Of a stretch of 64,000 nt of DNA, positions 1 through 10,623 are shown one piece after another. Within the stretch, counting starts at the first letter, position 1. Every line of letters begins with the position of its first letter. Position numbers and translations under genes: made by a program. Source of the DNA: Serinus canaria (Eukaryota; Chordata; Aves; Passeriformes; Fringillidae); assembly GCF_022539315.1 (NCBI RefSeq), contig NC_066326.1, positions 6,526,601-6,590,600 of the forward strand. The letters run 5' to 3'. The notes below the pieces were generated by a model. The model was not told where the DNA came from. It did not search any database and saw only the letters and a list, made by a program, of their open reading frames with translations.

Positions 1-260
1 TCCCGGGTGCAGGTGTGGCTGTTTTGGGAGGGCTCGTGTTAGTCCAAATCGCGTTGCCCACCCACGATGGGCGTTCAGGGGACACGGGTGGGCCATCCCC
101 ACGCAGGTATGCCCGTGGCCGCCGCCGGTGCGGGGCGCAGCAGGATCCAGATGCGGGACTGGGGTAACTGGTTTGGCAATTACCTACTCGCAGCTTCCCC
201 AGTGCGGTCAGGAGCTCGTTCTGCTGCTCCGGGTCATGCCGGGGGCTGAAGCCGCCCTCA
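1..260. other. CpG-rich patch at the left edge
   Basis: CpG dinucleotides are noticeably denser here than in the following kilobases, especially around 48-65 and 115-155 (GCCGCCGCCGG, then GCGGGGCGCAGC). This could be the tail of a CpG island lying mainly to the left of the window, or just a GC-rich intergenic patch. Two overlapping short open frames (60 and 61 codons) show no family features and are not called as genes. No splice donor or core promoter motif stands out. Confidence 0.3.
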
Positions 261-463
261 CCTGTCAGGGACAACCTGGGTGGGGTGGGGTGGGAAGGAA
301 AAAATGGGGCTGAAGGGGTTCTTGCGGTCTGCACCAAACCGCTGCCTGAAACTCCGGCAAAAAACAGTTTTTTTGGTTTTTTCTGTTGTCTTTACAAAGA
401 TGGTATTTCTGTCTCTTTACAAACCTGACAGTGGCGGTGCCTGCTAAGCGCAGCAAGCCCTGG

Positions 464-508
464 CCTTCTCCTGGGTCAGCTCCTTCTCCTGGGTCAGCCC
501 CTTCTCCC
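464..508. repeat. 18-bp tandem repeat, 2.5 copies
   Basis: The unit CCTTCTCCTGGGTCAGCT occurs at 464-481 and again at 482-499 with one final-base change (T to C). A partial third copy, CCTTCTCCC, lies at 500-508. The near-identity of the two full copies suggests a recent slippage event. Read on the minus strand it would encode a short Gly-Glu-Gly-Ala-Asp-Pro repeat, but nothing suggests that frame is real. Confidence 0.9.
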
Positions 509-1560
509 CTCCCCATGTTCTGCTGTCTCAAAATGAGTTCCTGCTGATGTGCGATCTGGGACTTGGTGATATTAAATCTGGGCTGTGGGCCCTGGGAGCT
601 CTACACAGTCTTAGTAGGCCAGGGAGCCCTTGGCGACCTTTTAACCTTATTTTTCAGGGTATACCCTTTTCTCCAGCATCTGCTGTGCTTGGCGTTCCTC
701 CCAGCCTCTGCCCTACTTCTCAGAGCTGTGTCTCACCAGATTAAAGCTTGGATTCAGAGCAAGGATGGGGATTGATGTATTCCTGTTGAGTTGTATCTTA
801 ATGTTTAGCCTTGCAAATAATTGTTCCCTTTGGCGTTTGCCCCAGGGTGTGGTGGGACGGGTTCCATAGGTGAGGTCTGCCCTGAGGGATGCACAGCAGC
901 AGGTGGGGCTCACCGTGGTCCTCAGGCTGCCTTGGATGTCCTCATGTCTCTGCAGAGCCTCTTTGTAATACTTAAAAGTGCCAAGGAGAACTTTCAAATG
1001 CAGGATAAGAACAAAAGCCATGGTCACTACCGTATTTCTCCCCTGCTCCAAGGACTTTTGAGGTGCTGTGTTTCACGTTTCGTTATGTCAGAGAGTACAA
1101 CTGTACAGTAGCTTTTGAAGAATGAAGTGAATTTTGATAGGATTCCACCAGAGGCCAAATGGCCCAGCAGAAGGGGCACACAGCTGCCTGGGGAGTGTCA
1201 GATGAGAGGGATGTTGCAGCTCTTTTCAGATTGTGCCCTCTGCATTGGCACACAGTGCCTCTAGGCCAGATCCTGTCAAACCCCGTGTGCAGGAGCCTCC
1301 AGCCTGCCAGGACTACCCATAACCATCTCCTTTGCTGAGGATCCCCAGACATGGGAGAGGATTTTTGCTAAAACTGTGTGGATTTTTCTAGCAGCTTTCT
1401 CTCAGGAAAGAAGTGCTTATGTCCCCCAGCGCAGGAGAAGGATATGAACCCTTTGGGTATGGGTGGGGTCAGCCCTTAGAGGCATTGCAGCCTTTGTGCT
1501 CCAGGGTTGCATCCCACTGAGCAGGTTAGACGTTACACCAAGTTTCCCTACACCAGGACT
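509..1560. other. Non-coding stretch, nothing recognised
   Basis: Mixed-composition sequence of moderate GC. Open frames of up to 112 codons exist on both strands (for example 713-1051 minus) but overlap each other, begin at arbitrary ATGs and show no domain. No repeat family was recognised. Confidence 0.5.
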
Positions 1561-1660
1561 CGATTAGCTGAGAGCCCTCCTGCAGACATTCCCATTTAAT
1601 TGCCTTGATGTAAGAGTAATTACGCAATTAAACCAAATAAAGCAGTCTATTTGCCAGAAC
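1561..1660. promoter_or_regulatory. Candidate regulatory element with C/EBP-like site
   Basis: An AT-rich block holds TAATTACGCAATTA at 1618-1631. Inside it, TTACGCAAT (1620-1628) matches the C/EBP consensus closely, and the flanking TAAT/ATTA cores match homeodomain half-sites in inverted orientation. The CpG inside this AT-rich run is unusual, because unconstrained methylated CpG tends to decay. Function is inferred from motif content only. Confidence 0.3.
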
Positions 1661-2979
1661 ACAATAGAGAGGAAATTCGTTCATTTTTCACTAGCCAGTG
1701 GTCTATTAATGCCAGGAATAGGTGAGCAGATAAATTATTCCCAGTAGTTTGTAGGTTGAAAACATGCTGAGGAGCCTGTGCCCTCTGTGCAGGAGATGTT
1801 GCAGTCACTGATTGGTGGGGCTGCTCACCTGAACGTGCAGAATGAGACTGAAAGAAAACAAGGGTTTGCCAGGAGATCCTCACATTAGGGGTATAAATCC
1901 AGATCAATTGACCTGTAGAGATTTGTAAGGCTTTTTATAATCCTTTGACAGCAGAGTTTTGCTGATAAATGTAAATGGGGTGTTTTTGCTTCAAAGATGC
2001 AGAGTGGTGATAACGCTTTAGGGAGATAGAATTTATAAACTTGCAGACACTGAAGCCATTGCTGAGGCAGGCATTGTCTATATCCAATTATGCTGGACTG
2101 TGTATTTTCAATTTACCTGTGATTTTAGGTGTGATCTGTGCAGGCACTCCCTCAAGCAAGCAGATTGCTTTGTTGGAGGATAAAGATTCCTGTGTTCCTA
2201 TGTTGTCTTAACAGCCACTTTTCTCAGAGATGGCTCTGAGCATTTGCTGAATTTATCATTCCTGGAAGCACAGGCATGCTTCCTGAGACAGGGAAACCTC
2301 TTGAAAATAAATTATATTCTGCAGAACTGTTTGCAGAATTACCCTGGTCTCTCTACTGCAGGTGATGTGCAAAAAAAGATGAAAGGGAATTGTTAAATAA
2401 TTAAATAACGTTCCTGGTTTTTGAAGTTGGTTTTAGAATCTTCATAATTTTGCTCTGAAATTATAATCCCACATTCAAGGTAGTGGGTGAATTATCCTGT
2501 AGCAGTGTCAGTATATTTAATGCTAATGTGGTGGAAGCAAGGAATTGAAAACACCTCGTTCCAACTGGAGCCTACATCTTGCTCCCTCAAAGAGCTCTCT
2601 TCTGCATGCCACAGATCTCTGCCTCTCATTGTGAGGCAGAAATTCAATTTATAGTTTTAAATCATTTAGCCTCAAAGAGGAAAAAGTAAGTGGTTTTTCT
2701 GAGAAGGTTTGGGGCCAAAGTCTATGAAGACACAGCTATCAAACTATAACCAGTAAAACCCTGAATTTCTCATGGTCTGAGCAGAAAAATGACTCCTTCC
2801 TCGTCTCATCACTTTCTGCTGTGGTGGATTGTCAGCGAAGTGCCAAAGGACTGAGTTCATCTGTGTGGGCTCCAATCTAGAAAATGGAAATGGCGTGTAG
2901 GTAACCAAATCCTCATTAATAAAGGTGGCTTTGTGTGGAAAAAGGGAAATCAAATTCAATAAAAATTGAACTCCTTAGG
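1661..2979. other. AT-rich non-coding stretch
   Basis: A, T-rich sequence with scattered TTAAAT and AATAAA words and no repeat family recognised. The part from about 1900 to 2160 has the even, low-CpG, AT-rich texture seen in vertebrate conserved non-coding DNA, but this cannot be tested without alignment. The open frames are short and not convincing. Confidence 0.4.
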
Positions 2980-3120
2980 AGCCCGGTTGCTGTTTTCTAA
3001 TCAGATCTGCATTACATTAAACTGTGTGCCATTCAGCTTGTTAACAAGCTTTGGCATTAAATAAAGCTGTCACTGGAGTTTGGTGAATGAATAGCCATTA
3101 GCAGTGTCTTTTGCATAATG
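2980..3120. promoter_or_regulatory. Candidate regulatory element containing a 16-bp palindrome
   Basis: The core is a perfect 16-bp palindrome, AGCTTGTTAACAAGCT, at 3035-3050. Its centre GTTAAC resembles the HNF1 half-site. It sits in an AT-rich block that also carries TAATCAGAT and GCATTAAATAAAG. Palindromes of this length are uncommon by chance in a window of this size, although one or a few would not be surprising. The regulatory role is inference. Confidence 0.3.
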
Positions 3121-5590
3121 TCTTGCAGAGAAAAGCCTTCGAGGGAGGTGGTCCAGGAGCAGGGAAGGGAATTTATAACCTAGTCCCGGTGCAATTAGTG
3201 TGAATATGCAAACCTTAAAGGTGACAAATGGCTCGCTTTTGCTGCTGTAAAGCTTACTGTGAAGAACTAATTTCAGATTTACTCTGGGTGAAGTAAAATT
3301 ACAGCCTTAGTGCCTCAGTTAAAACTGGGATCCTTCGTGTTGGAAGATTGGCGTGTAGCACACGGAGCCATGGTTTGTTTGCTCCTAGAGAAAGCCAAAA
3401 TACTCTTGCAGTTCAGCAGACCTTGCTGTTCCCTGCTCCCTGCCTTCTCCAAACCCACCAACTAACAAGATAGAAGCAGGACACCCAGGTCTCAGGATGG
3501 TGTTGGAGCTTTGGTGTAAGGAAGGGGGGATGTGCCACCTGGTTTGCAAAGCCTGCAGAGGCAGTGGCATACGGCTGGTTTCTGAGGGAAGGAATTTGGA
3601 TGCTGTGACAGAGAAGACAATTTTAAAAATAGAGTCTGAAAACCTTTGGAGAAGTCTTTGTTGCCATAGTTATTCTTCTGGTTTGCAGAAGAATTTGAAA
3701 AGCAGTAATAAACATGACATGAAGACAAAGACTAGTTTGCCAGGGTTTTAGTTTCAGTGTGAGATTATGTCTTACATCTTTTCTTGGAGCATCTTTTTCC
3801 TTGTATACGTCACACAATCTTTGTCCCTTGGAATCACATTTTGCTGAGGAAGAGATCTGCTTCTCTTCATGCATTGCTGTCACGCACTGTGCTCTTAACA
3901 TCAGTGCTGTGTGTTTGTACAGCACGCAGTGCCTGGCCCTTGCCTTTCAGGGCAAATTTAAGTGACCTGATATTCAGTAATATTCCATATTAACAAATTT
4001 TGCTGCATATAGTTGTTTTGAGCATTTGTTTATTTATTTCCATAACTCAGCATCTTGCTGTAATCTACTGTAGTCAGTCCTGCTGAAGTTTGATCTCATT
4101 TGGCCTTGTTGGATCAGGGAGCATCTGCAAAGAAAAACTTCTCATCTTCTCAGGAGAGAGCTGTCTGGAGATCCCAGGTGATCAGCCCAAAGGGTTGTGA
4201 TTGACCACTGGATAACTGAAACTTGTGGGCAAGAAAAGGAGACATGTGTCATGAGACAGTGACCCAAAATGAGGTGGTGGACCAGAAGCCCTGTGCTGTT
4301 TGATGTTGTTGGGTGATGATGCACAAGTTGCTTTGCAGCTCCCTTCTCTGCCTTGTTGACTGTACGCAGGGAGTTGCTCATGGAAGTGGATATTTGTTTT
4401 GTTTTGTTGGTGTGTTTGTTTAGTGCCCAGTGCTCTGGAGATTGCTGTGCATGAGCAGTGAGAAATTCTGTGTGTTTGCAGCCTTTGTCTGCATTCCTAG
4501 GGCTCTGATCCTGCCCATGGGAGGTACACCCCAGCAGGCTCCTGTATATACATCCCTGGGTGCCTTTGGGTCTCCAGTTTGCTGCCTAGTTCCTCATCCA
4601 GAGAGCAGAAACAATAATATTTGTAACACAGCACATGAACGAATAACACCGAATTCTGAAGCATTTGTTTCTACTTCCAAAAAAAAAAAAGTACAGATTA
4701 TTGCTTCCATATGTTTTCAGCATTTCTCATAGGTTATGTCTCTTGCACACATACACTCCCAGCTTTTCCCTGGCATGAATAACAGGCTTTGTGCCTCTCT
4801 GCTTAAGGATTCAGATATTCCTCACTTCCTTGCATGTTTATTGGAAAGGATTTGGAGATATGAGAATAGCAATGCCTTATCTTGAATAGTCTGATGTTCC
4901 TATCACTGCCATGGTGAATTGTGCTGGCCTGGAAGTTTTAGAAAATTCATCATTTTGCAGTTGGGAACCTGCTGAAAAAGGCACAATTCAGCCAACTGCA
5001 GGTCTAGCCCAGTGCGTATGCATCACAACACTCCTGAGGTGAGTCCCCAAGGGACTGCAGAGGGCTAAGGGCTGCTGCTGTCCCTAGGGGACCTGTTCCT
5101 GTCCCTAGGGGTGGGCAGGAGTCACCTGCTTCCCAAAGATATTGTCACCCTGGCAGAAGGGGTGCAAAGCAAAATCAAAGGCCGCTTTTGTTTCCCGATT
5201 TTAAAGCCTTTCACAAAGCGGTTGGTATCATTAGCTTGTTTTTAATTTATTTTTTGTGTGCTTATTTGGTCACAGGTTCAGAAAGGAGAAGCCCTTCCCT
5301 GCCAGGTTCTTCAGTGACAGTCAGTGCCCTTCAGCCCCTGTGCCCAGGGTGGTTTGGTGTGAGTGGCTGTGTGCGCTGGAGCTCAGCTCAGGGGGATGCT
5401 GCACTGTGCTCTTGGCTTGGCATCAGTGACTTCAGTTGTCCTATTTTCTTACACCTGCGAGATTAAACACTTGTGTGTGTAAGTGTTTGGAAATTCAGGT
5501 CTACTTTTTTGGGGGGGCTTTTCACCCCCATGGTAGTAGGGAGAGCAGGGTGATGAGTGATGGCTCAAGCTGCTCCCACTGTTCCAGCAG
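3121..5590. other. Non-coding stretch with minor repeats
   Basis: No gene recognised. Two copies of CTGTCCCTAGGGG (5078-5090 and 5099-5111, 21 bp apart) form a small direct repeat. A 12-base A run lies at 4679-4690. Open frames of 60-100 codons lack any recognisable family. Confidence 0.5.
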
Positions 5591-5595
5591 TAGCT

Positions 5596-5609
5596 CTACC
5601 AGGGGGCAT
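5596..5609 (+). promoter_or_regulatory. Candidate CTCF site
   Basis: CTACCAGGGGGCAT differs from the vertebrate CTCF core CCACCAGGGGGCGC at three positions and keeps the whole CCAGGGGGC centre. Forward orientation. Single motif matches are weak predictors of occupancy. Confidence 0.3.
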
Positions 5610-6999
5610 CCGGGCCATTGGCATGGGGGTTTGTGTGGATTGTGGTGTAGGGATCAGCTTCGCCCTGCCCTGGAACAATTCTTTTCCTAAATGTTGAGTT
5701 CACAGTTACATTTAAGGAACTCCCAACAATTTTTTCTGACTTGTGGGCTCCATTTCTTTGTGCCCTGCTGCTGAAACAGCACTTGAAACAGCACTTAAGA
5801 CAGCCAAGACTGATAAGGTATCCTGTTTGTGTTGGCTGGGAGACACAGTATCCACATTACCAGAGCATTACAGTGTCAGAGGCAGTGTTGTCCCTGGCAA
5901 AAAGCCTAAAATAAATTCTTTAATTTTTTGTATGCGATGTACAAAAGAGCAGGTGAGGTATGTATTTGTTTCCGGGCCAGCCCAGGGAGCCTGTTTGAAG
6001 TCCTTTACAAGCCACTCAGGATTGTATTGCAAGAACTCAAAAGGAGTTTGGACACTTGTTGATTGAATTTCAGCTGAGCACAGAGCCCTGCTCTGCAGCT
6101 GCTCTAACTGGAGCTGCTCTGCCTGGCTCCATTGCCACTGAGCTGCTGGCAAAAGCCAGAAAAGCAGAATTTCTCCTAGGGAACAGGCAGTGTGGGTAGA
6201 TTTTCTGTCTGTTTTGAAGTGGCCATGTGCAATTCTATTTTTATAAATGGTGTGAAAAAACACTTATAAGCTGTTGCGGGATTTGGGCTGATTTTGTGGG
6301 GTTTATTCTGTATCTGGTGTGATTGTGAATTACACTGATGATGGATAGCTGTCTGTAGAGCAGTCACACTGAATTCTGAGTTTGTGTGATATTTTACTTC
6401 TAAACAAATAATTTTAAACTTTGGTCGGGATTTTGTTTATTTTTTTTTTCTTGGCACTATTTTGTTTTTTTGAAAATGACTACAACTGCTTCTTGGTATG
6501 CAAAGAGTAGAAGTTTACCTGCCTCTGGTGTGAGCCAGTGAGGTTTGCCATCCCAAAGGCAGAATTTGGCTGGTGAGTACTTTGCTGGTGCCTCAGCCAC
6601 AGGGCTGTGCTGCCGGACACTGGCAAAGCACAGCTCCCTCATGGACCCTTTGGAGGTGGATTTGCCCAGGTGAGACCCACAAAACCTGGAAGCAGGATGG
6701 ATGGCTTGCACTGGGATCTCCAGTGAGATCTCCAACAGCAGACAGCTGTTGGTGCTGGAGGCTGTGGTCATGGATTTGGGAGCAGTGTAGGCTGTGATTT
6801 AGTGGGACGTGGTGAATGATTTTACTGCCCAGTGCTGCTGGATGTGTAAGGTCCTGAGCTCCCTGTGCATCCACCCAAGCCTAGGGAAATGGGTTAAATC
6901 GCTTGTTGAAGCCTCTGCTGAGCTGGTGAAAGGGACGAGGTGGGAGATGAAGTGTTGCACTGGTCCTATGACATGCAAAGCTGAGCTGTCACCCCCGCT
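5610..6999. other. Non-coding stretch, nothing recognised
   Basis: Mixed composition, with a T-rich patch around 6439-6475. Overlapping open frames on both strands, including a 131-codon minus frame at 5868-6263, show no domain, no splice context and no consistent codon pattern. No repeat family recognised. Confidence 0.5.
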
Positions 7000-7300
7000 G
7001 TCGCCACCCTTATCCCGTTCCGGAGCTGTCCTGCCGGTGCTCCGGGCCGGCCGCTCAGACCCGCGCTGCCCCGGGGATGCGTCCCGCTGGAGCCCGGCGG
7101 TGCTGTGCTGCGTGTGGCCTGTGTTGGGCCGGCAGGAAAACTCTTACTGCTTTATTAGAGGGTTTGCAACAGGCCTTTGACACAGCGTGGTGTGGCGTGA
7201 AAGAAAAAGCTGCCAGCCAGCGCTGTGGTGGGATAAAGGCTGGAAGCCGGCGTCCCCGCTGGAGGGGCCGGGCGCAGCTATTTGGCTGACGCCCACGGAG
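7000..7300. promoter_or_regulatory. Short CpG island
   Basis: About 300 bp of GC-rich sequence with dense CpG (CCGGTGCTCCGGGCCGGCCG near 7036-7055, CCCGCGCTGCCCCGGGG, then GGCCGGGCGCAGC near 7266-7278). In CpG-poor vertebrate DNA this marks a probable unmethylated region, such as a promoter, an enhancer-like orphan island or a GC-rich exon. No clear TATA box or splice donor was found, so neither transcription nor direction can be assigned. Overlapping frames at 6809-7180 and 7077-7289 are considered by-products of GC richness. Confidence 0.5.
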
Positions 7301-7449
7301 CGCTGCCCTCCTCTTTGTTGCTCTCGGCTGTAGAGAGTCTGTTCAGTGTTTTCAAGAGTTTTTCTTTGGTTTTGTTCTTTTTATGTTTGCCTTTAAAAAG
7401 TCAATCTTCAGTCTTTTAGACTTTTTCAAAGACATTCTGCCCCCCCCAT

Positions 7450-7473
7450 CCCCCCCCCCCCCCCCCCCCCCCC
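7450..7473. repeat. Poly(C) tract, 24 uninterrupted C
   Basis: Twenty-four C in a row, preceded by a further C run at 7440-7447 separated only by AT, so 32 of 34 bases are C. The opposite strand is a poly(G) tract that could form G-quadruplexes, and the C strand could form an i-motif. Long C/G homopolymers are rare in vertebrate genomes and prone to length error in assembly, so the exact count is uncertain. It lies about 140 bp from the CpG island at 7000-7300. Confidence 0.95.
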
Positions 7474-7499
7474 GCCTAGTAATCCATCCTTATTACACC

Positions 7500-7735
7500 A
7501 GTGAGTCACTCTTCAAATAATGAATTGCATTTTCATTGTCTGGCTCGTAAGTCTATCACCGAGTTTAAGGATGGCCGATAGCATCAGCTGAGACCTTCGG
7601 CAGCTGGCTTTGCAATTTGTGGTGCTCATTTGGCTATTTGCTTTTTTCTCCAATGAATAATCTCCCAGCCGTGGTGGTGGAAAGCCGGACCCTTCCTGTG
7701 CTTGTAGCATCTCTGTGGTCACTATCTAATGTTGA
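7500..7735. promoter_or_regulatory. Candidate conserved non-coding element
   Basis: AT-balanced sequence retaining several isolated CpGs (CTCGTAAG, CACCGAG, GGCCGATAG, CTTCGGC) plus TAATGAATTGCATTTTCATT, which resembles octamer and homeodomain sites. Retained CpG outside an island suggests constraint or hypomethylation. It adjoins the C tract and CpG island. Inference only. Confidence 0.25.
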
Positions 7736-8019
7736 AGGAATTTGTAACATTAGCAGAATTGTCTGATGTGAGGAAAACTAATTTCAGGGTAAACCTCATG
7801 AGCATGGCTGTAAAGAACATTTTTCTCATGCTTGCAGACCCCAGACATGCATCAGTGCAGTCCCATTGGCCAGAAGCTTTCTCAGTTCCCCGGTGCTTGG
7901 GTCAAGAGGTGTACAGAAAACTCAGGGTGCTCCTCTCTGCTGCTGGAGAGGCTGTTTCTTCCCACATGTGGCTCCTGTCTTCACAGGACCCTGATACCAG
8001 GGCTTATCACTTGGAGAGC
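7736..8019. other. Non-coding stretch
   Basis: No gene or repeat recognised. Overlapping frames on both strands (7729-8028 plus, 7922-8506 minus) have no family features. Confidence 0.45.
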
Positions 8020-8200
8020 TCAGTGTGACAATTATTATTCTCACTGTGGAGCGAGACACTTTGTACTCAGCCATTGCAGCAAACATTTCATCCCCTATCC
8101 ATTGCCCTAGTGTGGATGCTGCCGCTGCAGTGATAAAAAACATAATGGCTGCTCTTGCTGATAAGGGGAGTGTGTAAGTGTAATTATTGAAATCCCTATG
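8020..8200. promoter_or_regulatory. Candidate conserved non-coding element
   Basis: Contains ACAATTATTATTCTC, GCTGCCGCTGCAGTGATAAAAAACA, and TGTAATTATTGAAAT within 180 bp, giving three AT-rich homeodomain-like cores in otherwise complex sequence without simple repeats. This is the texture of developmental enhancers, but no alignment supports it. Confidence 0.2.
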
Positions 8201-10060
8201 CAGAGCTCTGTGGATGGATGGAGAGTACCTCTCCCTCTGAGGGGTTTCTGTTGCTCTGGAGCCTATTGGGGAGAGCACAAGCCTGCAGCTCCTGGCAGCT
8301 GAAGTGGGAGCTGCTCGGACACAGCTGTGAGCAATTTGCAAAGGATATCTTTTCCCCTCCCTCCACTTTCTTTCCTCCTCTACTCTGTTAAACCAAGTCA
8401 CAGGCTTCAGGGAGTCCAGAGGAGAGCTCAAGCAGATCAGGTTTGAGATGCTCCTGGACCAGCTCGAAGGTGGCCACTGCTCAGTATGTTGGCATTCCAG
8501 CAGCAAGGTGAAGGTCTAGGGATCCAGCCCAACCTTGCAGGAAGCATACTGCAGCCAAGGAGCCAGAGATTATTTAGATCAAGCCAACAAAAAAACATAT
8601 TTCCATGGCAGCAGTAACCATAGGAAACCTCCTCAGCATGTCTTGGGTGGTTCCTGTTTCCCTGCCTTCATCTGTTTGCTTTGCAAGTGGAGCAGTGGTT
8701 TGCAAGTGCCCCTGGTGTCACCAGGAGTGGCCCGTGAGCCCTGCTGTCCCCAGGGGCTTGGCAGCCTCACTAGAGGTTGTGTCACTGCTCCTCGATTTCT
8801 CTTTTGCTCTAATTGGTAAAAAGATGCTTTGAGAGGTTTCTTTAGATGCCATAAAGTCTCAAAGCCACCTCTTTACCTGGTGTCAGCTCACAAATGTGCA
8901 TTTGATCCTTAAATACCCAAGGCATAAAAGCAAATTGTCTCCCAGGGTCCAATTCTTCTTCTTTTCTATAGCGTCTTAGAAAGATACTTTTATATTCCCT
9001 CTGGCTCAGCTAGTGATGCTTGGCCTTCAACCAAGACAGGGAATCTAGGACAAGAATCCCTGAATGCTCTTAGAAGAGCAAGATGAGAAGTTATAAAAAA
9101 ACCACAGCATTTTGTTGGCAGAAAAAAAAGCTGGTAAAATATTTTCTTTAAAAAAATAATCTGGAATATTTTTGATCAGCTTCATGCGGACACATTTACA
9201 GGAGGGCGTAAGAGGAGGCTTGTTTTCCTGGGTAGTGCCTCCTCTAGGAAATCCAAGCTGTGAAGTGAATACAAATGCTGGAAATTGAGAGGTTTTGCAG
9301 TGAGTCACTGGAAGGGATGAGGAACCAGTTGTTCTGGTGTGATTGTGCTGATGACAACCAGCTCTTTGGCCTGCCAGGGACAGACTGGCTGTGTGGAAGC
9401 ACCTGGGGGCTTGGGCATCTCAAGCCAGCACCCAAGGGTGCTTGGACCCCCCTGTCCCTCCTCCCACCCTCCAAGGGCAGTGTGGAGGTGTCCTCACGGC
9501 GCTCTGCCGAGCAGATGGGCCCTGCTTGCAGTGCCAAGGTATTGCACAGAGACAGGTTAAAAAAAGATGTCTCCTTCTGTGGGAGCGTGACACAGAGAGG
9601 GAGAAAATACCTTGTGGTGCCAGTAACTGGGATTTTGGTGCTCGTGTAGCAGACAGTGCTGCTCTGACCTCTCCAGGCTGTCAGGTGCTTGTCATGGCAG
9701 GGTTTGCTCTGTGGAGAAGGACCTGGCTGCTCTTTGACCCATCCGCCTTGGGCAGAGATGCTGCTGGGCTCTGTGTCCCCTGCCTTGCCCTAACTCTTAG
9801 CAGATAATTTAATCCCTGTTTTTGCAAAACCCCAACTCTATTAAAGTCAGACTTTTGCTTCAAATTACACATTTGAAGAAGTCCCAGCAGGAGGGGGACA
9901 AGGCTGATTCCCTTTCTTTTTCTCACCTGTCAGACAGTGGGAGCACTCATCACATTGCTGTGGCTGGGCCCTATTACCTGCATTTGGTGCTGTAAAGGCC
10001 ACATGTCTAAAGTGCAGCCCCTTTAAATGTCAGATATGAGAAGAACTGGGATGTGAGAAG
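8201..10060. other. Non-coding stretch, nothing recognised
   Basis: The longest frames are 194 codons (7922-8506 minus, entering from the left) and 138 codons (9391-9807 plus). Both overlap competing frames and contain no recognisable domain. No repeat family recognised. Confidence 0.5.
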
Positions 10061-10069
10061 ACAATAAAA

Positions 10070-10400
10070 GTTAATATTCTAAAGTCAGGTTTGTGCAGCG
10101 TAGCTTGGATTTTTAATATCAAGTGCATAATTTATTACAAGGTGTAGCAGTTTGAAATACATATATTTGAATATGTTTTAATATTATCTTTCCTTCCAGT
10201 AGCAGGAACAAAGCTGCTTTACAATAGAAAAATGATTTCACATTGCCACGTGACAGTTTCAGCTTGTACCTCTAATAGATGTGTGATCTGCTGAAGTGTG
10301 AAGGCTATCTGATAAATGCCTGAATAATAAAGCTATATTGTTTGTTCTGATCTCCCTTTGTCATTTTCAGGTGTATAAATAAAACATTTTCACATTGGAC
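10070..10400. promoter_or_regulatory. Candidate conserved element with CACGTG E-box
   Basis: An AT-rich block of complex sequence carrying GCCACGTGAC at 10245-10254. This matches the extended E-box bound by USF and MiT/TFE factors at nearly every position, with the CACGTG core at 10247-10252. A run around 10115-10190 contains multiple AT-rich words typical of constrained non-coding DNA. The regulatory role is inferred. Confidence 0.3.
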
Positions 10401-10608
10401 CCTGTGCAGTTCCAGCCCAGACTTATTTACTTTCTGCTGAGGTAACTTGGAAGAGACATGAATCTTAGTCTGACAGGAGAAATCAGGTGGCATCATTATT
10501 GCATGTTGTGCTCGAAATGTTCAAATGCAATGTTAATAAATATTTTCCTAAGAAAAGTTATAAGTATTTAAAGAATATTTTTAAACAAAGGAACATTTGT
10601 CTCATGTA

Positions 10609-10623
10609 CAGCAGAGGGCACTC
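10609..10623 (+). promoter_or_regulatory. Candidate CTCF site
   Basis: CAGCAGAGGGCACTC closely matches the CTCF core variant CAGCAGAGGGCGCT, in forward orientation. The preceding base context (TA) is not ideal. Confidence 0.35.

Noticed and set aside
7922..8506. 194-codon minus-strand frame
   Set aside because: No domain, crosses a candidate regulatory block and has no promoter or splice signals.
8709..8724. Possible reverse CTCF site (TGCCCCTGGTGTCACC)
   Set aside because: Lacks one base of the C run in the core, so the spacing does not fit the motif.
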